Source: Apricaphanius iberus
Lineage: Eukaryota > Chordata > Actinopteri > Cyprinodontiformes > Aphaniidae
Length of the DNA stretch: 64,000 nucleotides
Reading direction: 5' to 3'
Assembly: GCA_028564705.1 (NCBI GenBank)
Contig: JAPXFQ010001387.1
Coordinates: forward strand, 124,001 to 188,000
This document shows, in pieces, positions 26,101 to 38,100 of this stretch (its first letter is position 1; every line of letters begins with the position of its first letter). The notes under the pieces were generated by a model. That model had not been told where the DNA came from. It did not search any database and worked only from the letters and a program-made list of their open reading frames with translations. Both the position numbers and the translations under genes were made by a program.

Positions 26101-29100
26101 AGGTTTTGCAAGTTCAACATGGATTATATGAGGAAAGTTAAATGCACAAGTACTTATGTCCTTTCGCTTTCTTACAGGTTGAGTTGTTGCCCATAACTCC
26201 AGAATTTTGCTTATGACCGCTGATTGGTCAGTGAAGGAATGATTACAACCAGATGTACCGCTTGACGGTATCATAGCATCCGATACCAGAATGTTAAGGC
26301 GGACTTTTTTGCCAAAGTTTTTTTTTTTTTTACCCAACAACTTTTTTTGGTTGCTAGCTCTGTTGTGTGCCTAGGGTTATGTACTGTGTTTAAAGTCGTT
26401 TTTAAAGCAAATAAGTGACTCTAAAAAATGTAACACCCAGCAATATGTACTTTTTGCATCTCCTTTCAAAAAAAAAAATTCTAATTACTAGACTAAAAAT
26501 TATATATAGAGAAAAGTGGATTTTGAGGAGTATTGCTCCATAGACCTCCATTCATTCTGCACTCGTCATGAAAGCGCCCTCATATGGAACCAAAGTGGAA
26601 CTGCAACCAGTTCAGAGCCCAGAAGTACCAAGAGAGTGGGAGGTCTTTCTTTATTAGAATTTGTCTGGCTCAACCTTGTACCTGTATTAATATCCATAAA
26701 AACTGATCTGTTTAGTTTGTGTTTCCTTTTGTTGGAAACACTTCACAGTGAGCTACTTAGTTTTATGTGATTATTAAAGAATAGTCTGAATAGTGTCACA
26801 TCGTCTGATGACAAAGCAAGATGCTTACCGATCACCTGAAATACGCCAACCCAACGACATTTTTTTCTTCAACACTAATGCTGCTGCAGGTGGAGGAATC
26901 AGATCAAACATAAACAATAAATCAGCAATAAGAAGGGTTATAAGTAGGTTATCTGTACAATTCACTTTAAGTTTCCAAAGATTTTTGTTTCCCCAAATCT
27001 TTCTTGAATATTTAATCATCTCAGTTTTGTCGATCTTGTCTTTTCAAGTAGATTTGATTAAAGTGTCCACTACAACTTACAACTTTTTTCATCTTTAAGT
27101 AAGAAATCAGTCAAATAAATTCCATCTTTATTTTTTATACTTCTACAGAGTTTTGGGATGGGTTCTTGTCACCTTAATTATGTCCAAATGTCCTCGACTG
27201 AAGAATTTGAAGATAATTTAAAGAGCGCTGTTCAGTGGGGAAGGGGGTTGGGTTTAAAGCCCCGGTCACACAGTAGGAAGGGAGCGGAGCTTGCCTCTCT
27301 CACCTGACTAAAGCGAACTTGCCGCTGCTGCTGGTGTTGTCGTTCATTGTCGATGGTAACCCCGTAGTCACCAACCCTTCTGATCCCACCTCGCCCTCAT
27401 CGCTGTTCCTTTCCTGTATACCATGATGCCTTGCAGGAACTGCGGGAGATTCACAGCCGGCAGCAGAGACAAAAACAGAAGGATCTGGAGGGAGGTGTGC
27501 CGTCGCTCTCCCAACCTTTCATGCAAGTGGCCATCGAGAGGAAGTCCGCCGAGCTGCAGGAGGGCGGGTAAGGCTGAAAAAAACATAAAAAATGTTGGCT
27601 TTTTAAAGGAGAAAAGAGAGAATCTCTACGCACCTTACTCTGTCAAAATGCAGGTTATCATCAAAGGAAAGTTTTGCTTGGCGGACTGAAGCAGGAAGCA
27701 CTGCCCCTAAAGCTCCTAGCCCCGCCTCTGTGTCTGCGTCACACGCCTGGCTAAACAGGGTGACCCAGGAGGAGGAGGAGAGGAAAAGAAGAGGACTGGA
27801 AGAGGAAGAGGAGGGCAGGAAGGGAGCCAGCTCCACGGAGGAGAAGGAGGTCGAAAGCAGAGAGAAGAAGGACGTGCAGGATAAACTGACCAAGCTGTTC
27901 AGCCAGCCATCTGACCCCTGGGCTTCAGCAGGTGGGTCACTGATGGCCTCTGATGTGGGAGGAATAAAACATCGGGGTCCTCATTTATCAAACATTCATA
28001 GAAACTGTCCTTTATTCCATCCTACAAAAGAAATTTGGAATGTTTGTATCAACAGTCAATAGTTGCTTTTATCAAATATGCGGCGGTCTGTGTTACGTAT
28101 GCTCCTCTGCAGTTATCTTTTAATAAATCCTAGACTACTGGATCGATTCCAGTAGTCTCTTTTGTTTTAATGTGTATTTTAATGTATTTTTTGGTCTATG
28201 CATGTTGAATGAGGAAACAAAAGCCAATATACAAAAAATAACTTTATTTTATCATTCCTGTGAGACACTGTGGTGGGCGGGGTTCCTGTTTATATTTCAG
28301 CAGCTCTGCTGAAAAACGCAGCAGCCGGTTATCACTGAAACATAAAAAAAAACACATCAAAAAAGTCAGAGGTTCACTATGCTTACATTTTATTACGTTT
28401 AGAGAATGGCACAGACGAGGGCAGCTTAGCAACATCTGTGGTAGTTAATACCAACCACTGACGCTAACGGAAGTTGGCGACCAGTTAACATAAAACAGAA
28501 TCTGTAACACAGGCCCAAATCTTGTTTGCTTTGGTACCTGTTCACACTACGAGTTAAATGTAGCAGCACCAGAGTTTCTCAAAGAATATACACGTGTGCT
28601 AATGTCTTTCAGCCATTTGACAGTAAGCAGTGTAAAACCAGGAAGCTGCGTGAAAATAGCCCAACATAAAATTGTCTGTCTGACCGGTTTTAAAACTGTT
28701 ATGGAAAAATCTGAAGGTGATGGCACGTTTGGAGCGCATCTGTGGCTGCCACAAGCGCAGACTGGCAGTGACCAATCGCTGCAGTTTACTGATGCTATAA
28801 GAACGCATCCATTCTTGTTCAGATAGCTTTTTGTCATATTCTGATCACTTCAACTGGATAAATCCCTGATTTCAAAACTGTGGCTCGCCTTGGTTACGCG
28901 AAGGCGGAGCAGTTAAGCTCCTTTCAGCGCATTCAGCCCGGTGAAATGTCCATACATGCACTTTATTAGTCACGATGGGGATTCTCTTTTTAGTTTGTTC
29001 TGACTTAATATAAACGAAAATAAAAGAATTAAATATATTATCATTTAAAAATGGACAGGCAAAAATAGATTATTACAGAATTTTTTAAACTATCGAAATG

Positions 29101-32100
29101 TGAGAAAAAACCAGAGATTGTAGCACGTCCTCTGATGGAGCTTCATATCTGAACAAAAATGTTTGAGCATAAAGACTTCTTAATGCAACATGAGGTGTGC
29201 AATAAGATGCAGATAAATGGATTATGTAGAATTAATATAACATTATAAAGCATTATAGAAAATGGATAGATGGAGATATGAAAAGAATACGAATAGAATT
29301 TTGTGATGTCACCATGCATATATTCTCAGCACACGTATGAAAATGCAATAATAAAAAAAAAGAAAAAAATTGGTTAATTCTATTTAAATAACTAAATAAT
29401 TTAGTGGAGTAATGTTCAATAAACCTGTAAAGCTTGACTTTACCAGCTCTGGTCACCACTATGTGAACATAATGGACAATAATGGACGGTCTGTTAAAGC
29501 TGCACCAGATTAAGCAAGTGAAGAAGAGATTCTGGCACCTACAGAAAAAATTACTTCCTGAAAAATGCAAAATATTGACTGGGCCTCACCAACCGTTTAG
29601 CATTGCTTCTACTGAGAAATGTGTAAGGCTGCTGACAAGTTCAGACGACAAGGATAAAGAATGTGGGTCTAAAAAAGGTTGTTGAAGAGTATCAAAGATG
29701 TCAGAAATATTGCAGGACCGTACCAAATATGTCTGATGTCGGAATGGTAGATTGTTAAAATAGTTATCCAACTGCCATCAAATTCTTTCTATCCAGATAG
29801 TGCAATTTATCTTAATAGGCCTTTTTTTTATCTTTGTGGGATCTTTTAACACAATGAAAAGCTGAAAGGAAATGGAAGTAATAAGTACAAATAATTAAGT
29901 GAACATATAAGGACTAGAAGTAAAAAGTCGGCAAATAGGAAATTGCTCCATTAAAGCATAAATCTAAGTAAGGAAATGAAATATTTGTACTTATTTGATA
30001 CTTTGGGTTTTGTATTTATTTATTTTGAAACAATAATTGCCTTCCCAGTCAGAAGAAACAAGTTTGTTAACATGGGGAATGAGTAACGGTGGACTTACCT
30101 GTATGGTTTTAATTACTAGCAACCTGTGTTTGTTTTACGCCTGTTTCTCTGATCTTTCTGCAGTAGAAAAAGCTCCCGGGTCAAGTCTGTTTGACCAGAA
30201 GGCATCTGCCACCGGCTTCGAGCAACAGAAACAGCAGCCGGTGAAGGTGGTCTACTACAGGGCTCTGTATCCATTCGATGCCCGCAGTCACGACGAGATC
30301 AGCATCCAACCTGGGGATGTCATCATGGTGCGTAATCTGACCAACGGGATGTTGGTAGGAAATGACCAAGAAGCTGTAGATTTGGGCGCATCAACGAGTG
30401 TTCCTTTCTGATTTCTCGGTTTTTCTCCTGCAGTGTGCTTGTGTGTGAAAGTATTAACTGTTTCCTCTCTCCTCCGCCGTGCCTACTGAAGGTGAAGGGG
30501 GAATGGGTAAGTTGCTGCCTTCCCCCCCCCCACCTTCCACCAAGTGCAGTTTAGTGTTGTGTGCTTCCACCAACCACAAGCCAAAATAAACTGCTTGCTG
30601 CCATCGGTTCATCTCATGTCATCTAGATGTTTCTCCATTTTCCAGCGGATAAATGGTTTTGACTTGTGCCACACCTCCTGCACTGGCATAATGAATGTAA
30701 CATTGACACTTCACTACTATGAAAGTAATGCAGGCCTCCGTTCTAATAAATAAGGTTACAGGTGTCCATTAAATAATATCTACAACCTGGAAGGGTCCTA
30801 ATCTGTAAAATTACATTGGAGCCAAGTGGAGATCAGAATCACAACAAATAAGACGGGGCATAAATCCACGATTTTGTTGTCAGATTGCAGTCTGCTGCTT
30901 TTATAAAGGCTCAATTTCCTAATAGCATTTTCTTTTGTTGGAAAATTTTGATTTCATTTTATAAAGATAATCTGAAAAGAACTGCCTTAAAAATCATTTT
31001 TTTTCTAGTACTCCTAATTTAAACAGTCATTTCTTAGTTATACTTGCTTGGAAGGCGACAACACACTGTGTGTGGAAGGATTTCCCAAATATTTTTGAAC
31101 AATAATTTGAAAGGTAAAATCACTGCTTGGTTGACCTTTTTAAGCTAGCTGTAGCACTTTATATTAGCAAATAGCATGGTTAGCATTGCTAAAACCTCAG
31201 TCTCCATGTATTACTTACGTAACATTTCCGGGTCTAGAATGTTCCGCAACACATGGAATGTTCAAAAGGATTTAACTGAGCAAGGTTGCAGCATTACTTC
31301 AGTTCTGTCAACGATATGTGGCTTCAAACAGAGAGTTAGACATTCATTTGCATTTCCGAGTGGTTTAACAAAAGCATTTACCATGTCTATAGTTATTACC
31401 AGGGTGCGATTTGCTAGGGAGGATGGGGGGCTCCTTGTGATGTTTCCCCCTCTGGTCATTCATTTCTTATCTCTGGGGGGGATACATATTTTGTTTCTCG
31501 CGCTGGTCCAACAGATTGATATTTCCATTCATGTGAATTTTGCAACCCCTGTACTACTTCTTCTGAAGGACTTAAACAACATAGCCGAACACCTTCAAAA
31601 AATTATGCCTGCAGTTCACACGTTCTGTCTCAACCGCAGTCAATTAAATTTTGACAGACGAGAGGAATAGAAGGATAAAAAAAACTCAACTGTCTTCCCT
31701 TCATCCCCGCATGGATGGAGGCCGGCAGGTGTCCGGTGCAGAAATAATTTTCAGGTGTTAGAATATGTACCCTCAGTTTAATAAAATGTTTATGGGTTTA
31801 GAATCTGTATGCACGTTTTATGTGCGTGCGGATTTGGGCATTGTGCTCGACTTCTTCAGAGTTTTAAACTTAAAAAAGGGCATTATTCATTAACTTGTAA
31901 ATAAGACGACTAAGCTATACTGCTCAAAATCAGTAGTGATCAGGTTTGTATTAACTTCATGAACAACAAATGCAATATTTATTTTTTTATGCAGCTCTGA
32001 AGACAAACCGATCGCAAAATGTGTGAAAATTATCCAAAAACCGCACAGTGTATATCCGTCTTGCCTCTGGGATACATGGAGCTGGTGGTGCAGCATAATT

Positions 32101-35100
32101 AGAACACTTTTCATTAAACAGATATCAGTCTCTACAAAGAAAGCATGATTCGCACATAGAGAAACTGTATAAGTTAGTGGAATATCAGGCAGTTCGGACA
32201 CAAACTGGATAAAAATTGCGCTGGCGGATGCAAAAGAAAATCAGATTTTTAATTGGTGGGCACTAAACTGTAATGTATTAATATTACCAGGGACAATGAC
32301 CTAAATATCTATACTTTCCTGCAGGACTCCAAATCCGTGCATACGGTTTAATAAACAGAGGGTACGGATTCTTACACCTGAAAAGTATTTCTCCACATGA
32401 TCCCGTCTAGGTTCGTCTGGTCCAGAGGTGAACTTTTTTTCCCCACAGAAAAATTGTAGATGCCAAGAAACTATTATTTTGACCTAAACCTACAGTTGCT
32501 GAACTGGTATACTGATGGTAAAATATCTAACAAGCGTTTGCTGCTCTTCACGTTTTTTATCGTATTGAATTACTGCTAACTGACAGCAAAGCTTCCAGTT
32601 TGTGGCCCATCATCCCTTTTTCCTAGTTGATGTGCAGACTGGTATCAGTAGGAGGTTTTGTAATTATGACTCTTTGTTCTGATAGGTGGATGAATCCCAA
32701 ACGGGGGAGCCCGGGTGGCTGGGAGGTGAGCTCAGAGGAAGGACCGGCTGGTTTCCAGCTAATTACGCAGAGCGCATTCCCGAAAACGAAGCACCAATAA
32801 GCCTGCGCTCCACAGCCACGCCTCCGTCGACCCAGCAGCCGATGGCCACGCCTCCCTCCGCCTCTGGACACACCTCCACCTCCACATCTTCCGGCAACAG
32901 TAATTGGGCCAACTTCAGCACCACGTGAGTCCGACTGATGTTATTTCGTCCCAGTTGTGCGGATTATTTCCTGTCGTGCGTCTGATCACTTGAATCCTCT
33001 GTCAGTTGGCCGTCCAGCACAGCGAGCCAGTCAGACAACGAGGGATGGGACGCTTGGCCAACCTCCTCAGCCAATCAGAATCCTTCTCTCGGCGTTCCAT
33101 CGGCACAGCTGCGGCAGCGCTCCGCTTTCACGCCTGCCACCATGACAACAGGCTCCTCCCCCTCGCCTGTACTAGGACAGGTACATATTGTATGAATTAT
33201 TCGCTACTACGAGTGTAACGGCACAGGTATTTGGATTCATCAGTACAGACTTGTTGGCTGCACATGTACCGAATAAGTATAGGTGTTTTCTTCCTGAACT
33301 CATGTAGAATGTATATTTGCTGAACTCAGCAAAGTGCAGTGTTCTGCTGCGACACTTTTAAAAGTGACAACAAAACAGAAAGGACTCCCAGGTGTTACTA
33401 AAGATGGACCAAACTAGAACTTTGTCAGTGAACGCATCTTTCAACATTAATGTCCATAACACGCTCTACCCTGAACTGAATCCCTCACCTGAAACAATGT
33501 GAAGCTGAATGGAAACATCACTGATACTGGAGAAAAACCCACCGACATCACCATGGCGACCAGTAGCATCCAATAAGACCAAACTCCTTATTTTGTATAA
33601 AAAACAAGACTGAGGAACCCCTGTTGATGAGAAAGCAAGGCAACTTTATATGTATAGCATACTTTCAGCGACAAAGTAATTGGCTGGTTTGAGATTAAAG
33701 CAAAATTAAGATTTGAAAAGTCTTATATCAATTTGTTGGACTCTTAGAAGTATTGAAATATTTTCAAATGTTTGTCTATCAAAACTAGATGCACCCTAAA
33801 CTAATGAAATACACTTTTATTCTTTTATGCCAGCTGATTGCTCAGGTATCAGTACCACTTGACTTTACATACTGTTGCTACAGATCACTTGACTTGGCGT
33901 TACCCATTAATTCCTTGTGAAGTGCAGCGAAGCAGTGCTTTACTACCAGAAACTGGGAAGTGTAAATTTCTGATTCTTAATAATATGGATAATAATACTA
34001 ATGGATTTTATTTATATAGGAATTCTTAAGACACTCAAAGCCCTTCACAACTCCACTATTTATTCACTCTCACATTCAACACTGGTGGAAGCAAGCTACA
34101 TTCGTAGCCACAGCTGCCCTGGAGCAGACTGACAGAGGCGAGGCTGCCATATTGCGCCATCGGCCCCTCCGGCCAACACCAGTAGGCGGTAGGGGAAGTG
34201 TCTTGCCAACAAACAAGACAGACGGATTTGGGGGTCGTAGCGGCAACCCTCCGGTTACAAGGCGAACTCCGAACCCCTGAGTCCCAGTTGCCCTTGCCTT
34301 CTTAGCTAGAAGTGGAGACTTTTAAACAGTAGCTGAAGCATGTGGGCAAAAACAACCAACCGGCTTACTGTGCGTTGTGTTTCCCCAAAAGCCATCAATA
34401 CTAATGGAGCTAGCCACAAAACCACCACCATTAGCATGAACATCTGCACCGATCAGTCGCCTGTTTTTTGTTCTAAAGTTGCTGCTTTGACATCGGGAGC
34501 AACTGTGGTACCTGCACCACCTGTGAGTACACCATCTCCACAGCAATGACTTCAGCCACGTCGTCTGCCACCACTGACCTCAAAGTGGTGCCAGCGGACA
34601 CAGCAGCGCAGCAGGCTGAGGGGATTTGGTGTTTACACACAGCTGCTAACAATTTCAATTCTATTTATTTAAATAGTGTCGGAAGGCCCTTTACAAGAAC
34701 AGTAATTTCAAGACAATCATACAAGCATTCCAATCCTTTTAAAAGTTTTCTATTTAAGGAATCCCAGCTGATTGCATCAAGTCATTCATTAGTTATTGAG
34801 TAATGAAGCGTCACTCACTGAACTCTGACGAGGGGAATAAATACGGACAGTTTCCTGATGCATTCACTACAAAATAATTTTCTAACTACTTTAATAACAG
34901 TTGAATGATTTATTAATGCACTACAATAAAGTAATAACTTTATTTTAGAAGCTCTTAAAGTCTTGAAAATGTATTACAAATAATATTGTAATACCTCCAT
35001 ATTCCCTGTTCAAGTAGTTTTTTTTGTTGTGTTTTTTTCCCTTCTATTCTGGCTATGTATGCTTGTACTACTTTATTACTATTCATCTAATCAAATCTCC

Positions 35101-38100
35101 AGTCAGATCTGTACTTTGAAGGTTTTAAGATTATATGAAAAACAAAATCCAATTTTTTTTTTTTTATTTAAAGAAAATAATTCAGGGAAAAAAATCCTTG
35201 TTTAATGTTGATCAGAGTAAATCAAAAAAAGTAATTTTCAAATTTGTATTGATTTTTCTTAAGTGTACAGAAAACGTACCATTCAGTGACCCTAAATCCT
35301 CTAATATGTGCCGAACGCTGGTTTCTGTGTATGGTAACACCCCTAGTTCCTACAGAAAGAGAAATACCTGGGGTGGTTAACTCTGCTGCAATCCTGTTCC
35401 TTTTACAGGGGGAGAAGGTGGAAGGACTTCAGGCCCAGGCTTTGTATCCCTGGAGAGCCAAGAAGGATAACCACCTCAACTTCAACAAAAACGAGGTAGC
35501 AATTCATTGAATGTGCGCCATTCCATCCCCTTGTTTTCACAGCTTTCGTGTGTATGACATCATTGATCTGATCTTATGAATGCAGATCATTACAGTGTTG
35601 GAGCAGCAGGACATGTGGTGGCTGGGTGAACTTCAGAGCGGACAGAGAGGCTGGTTCCCAAAAAGTTACGTCAAGCTCATCTCAGCCAACATGGCGCTCC
35701 CTGCTGGCGCTGCGGTCCGCAGCAAAAACACAAAGTAAGCTCCAAAACGTCTCAGAATTGCAGAAAGTGTCAAAATGAAATGATGTTTAATCGTATCTGT
35801 GAGATCTTTATTCCAAAAAGGTGACAAGTGAATGTTGTGATCTTTAACTGAATGATAGAAAAATGAAAAAAAATTGTGAGGGGTCTTTGGGAGCCAACAA
35901 ACATTTGATCTTTCATGATATTCCAGCTAAAACATTACTTCAGTCTTCTTTTGAATAATAAATCTTTGTCCTCGTGTCTCCTAGTGAATCTGGAATATCC
36001 GAGAGTCCACCCAATGGGAAGCGACCCTCATCCTCTCCGGCAAAGCCTGCAGAATCTGGAGAAGGTAAACTTGAAAAAGGACGCGTGCATTTTCCTAACG
36101 TTGGCTGAAGAGAGCTTGTTGTTTATTGCCGACTTTGTACTCCTGCTTTTCTCCAGAATATGTGGCCATGTACACCTATGAGAGCAGTGAACAGGGGGAC
36201 CTTAGTTTCCAGCAAGGAGACATCGTTGTGGTGACCAGGAAAGAAGGGGATTGGTGGACGGGAATGGTTGGAGGAAAGACCGGAGTCTTTCCATCCAACT
36301 ACGTCAAACCTCGGGATTCAGTGCCTGAGGTACAAACGGTTGTTTCAGATTTATTTCATCTTAACCACTAATAGTGGAATATTTACAGGAAGCATATAAA
36401 CTATATGGATTCAAAAATATCCAAGTCGTTTTCATTACTTTGCAAAGTCAAATATTTCTTAAATCAGTCATCGTTATACATTTTGTACTGCTTCTTCATA
36501 GTCCCAACATGACCTGTTGCGTTGAAGTCTAGGCTTAACTCAAGGCAAAAAGAAATTAAGTCTTCTTAAAAAAATACACAGGAATAATCACGAGATCATC
36601 TTACACCCAACCAATAAACTCTCTTTTAATCAAATAAAAATTGTGAAACTAGGAGTCATGGTTGATTACAAAATACTCCACCCTATGTTCAATTCAATTC
36701 AATTCAATTTATTTATATAGCGCCGTTTCACAACAGATAACATCTCAAGGCACTTTACAAAAAGAGTTATTACAATACAATGTTTAGTGTAGAAATTACA
36801 GAACCACAGAAGATTGCGTCGTGGAATTCTCAGCAATCCCTCATACTGAGCAAGCATGCAGCGACAGTGGGAAGGAAAAACTCCCTTTTAACAGGAAGAA
36901 ACCTCCGGCAGAACCAGGCTCAGCACAAGCGGTTATCTGCCGCGACCGTCTGTGGCTTGGAGAATACATAACAGAGACACAGAAAGAGCAATAGAACTGA
37001 TGCAGAAGTTTGTTGCAGGACGTGGAGAATTTTCCGTCACTGCAATGCCATCTTAGTCAGGGTCGTCAAGCAGGGCTAATCCGGAGCACCTACTATAATA
37101 GAAAACAGGTTAGTGCTTGAATTGACAGCACATCATGCAGTTGGGGAGAAGTAGGAGAGAAAGTAGGAACAGACCCTAATAATGTCCTCCAACAGCCTAG
37201 CCTAAAGCAGCATAGCTACTAACATTAACCTGTCTCCTAGCTACTAGGAGACCTGGCTACCAACACTCTGTCTGAGTCCTCCTGACCCGTGGACGGTGTA
37301 GGGCCGGTAACGGCCCCCGTCATGCCGGGGTCTTCTCGGAGTCGGGTTGTTTGAGAATGCAGCCCAAAGTGGGTGGTAAACTCCATCTAAGGCTAAATAC
37401 CGGCACGAGACCGATAGTCGACAACTATCTTAAGGAAAAATAGACAGAACTGAGAGGACAGAGTTGAAGAGGGCGAGAAACGTTTAAGAGATAAACGGGT
37501 GGGGTCCGCACAGTCTGCCCGGGGGATTCAACCCGGCAGGTAATGGGCGGCCGCACTGTGCGGGAGGATCCCCTTGAGGGACCTCTCTCCGGCGCTGGCT
37601 GGCCCCTGTGGGGCACATTTCTTCCGCGGCGGTAAGCCGCGACCGGCTCCGGATCTTTACCTGGCTTACATTAATCTATCTCTACCTAGCTACTCTACCT
37701 CTTCCTATCTCTTCCTAACTTTTGACACTCTGCCTGACTACTAACATTAACCTGTCTCTTCCTATCTACCTGTCTGACCTGACTCTAACTACCTATAAAC
37801 ATATCTCTAACTGTAAGCTTTGTCAAAGAGGAAAGTTTTTAGCCTAGTTTTAAAGATATACAAATTGTCTGCTTCACGAACCAACCCTGGGAGCCTGTTC
37901 CATAGGAGGGGAGCCTGATAGCTGAAAGATCTGCCACCCATTCTACTTTTAGAAATCATAGGAACTACCAGTAAACCTGCAGTCTGAGAGCGAAGGTCTC
38001 TGTTAGGAACATATGGAACAATCAGGTCTCTTATGTATGATGGAGCTAGATTATTAAGGGCTTTATATGTCAGAAGGAGGATCTTGAATTCTATTCTAGA

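Larger units (their letters stand above)
15955..27436 (+). other. Rest of the long itsn1 intron
   Basis: It contains a degenerate AT-rich repeat (16500-16875), a MITE with a nested SINE (18030-18861), L2 tails, a dispersed repeat (19394-19815), a disrupted Tc1 element (22845-24367), an unclassified repeat (24375-25340) and a foldback (25936-26654). A weak 39-nt exon-like segment lies at 21546-21584. In 19900-21500 and 21600-22840 I see nothing definite. Confidence 0.65.
33181..35408 (+). other. itsn1 intron with repeats and SINE
   Basis: It contains the second dispersed-repeat copy (33211-33598), an antisense SINE (33985-34295) and an antisense L2 tail (34655-34800). 34320-34620 has overlapping short frames on both strands that I cannot assign. 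Confidence 0.65.

Noticed and set aside
34322..34620. Overlapping Thr/Ser/Cys-rich frames on both strands
   Set aside because: Composition-driven and mutually antisense, with no family recognised.
37270..37660. A functional 28S rRNA gene
   Set aside because: Only part of the 5' domain is present, conserved helices are altered, and it lies inside a LINE in an intron.
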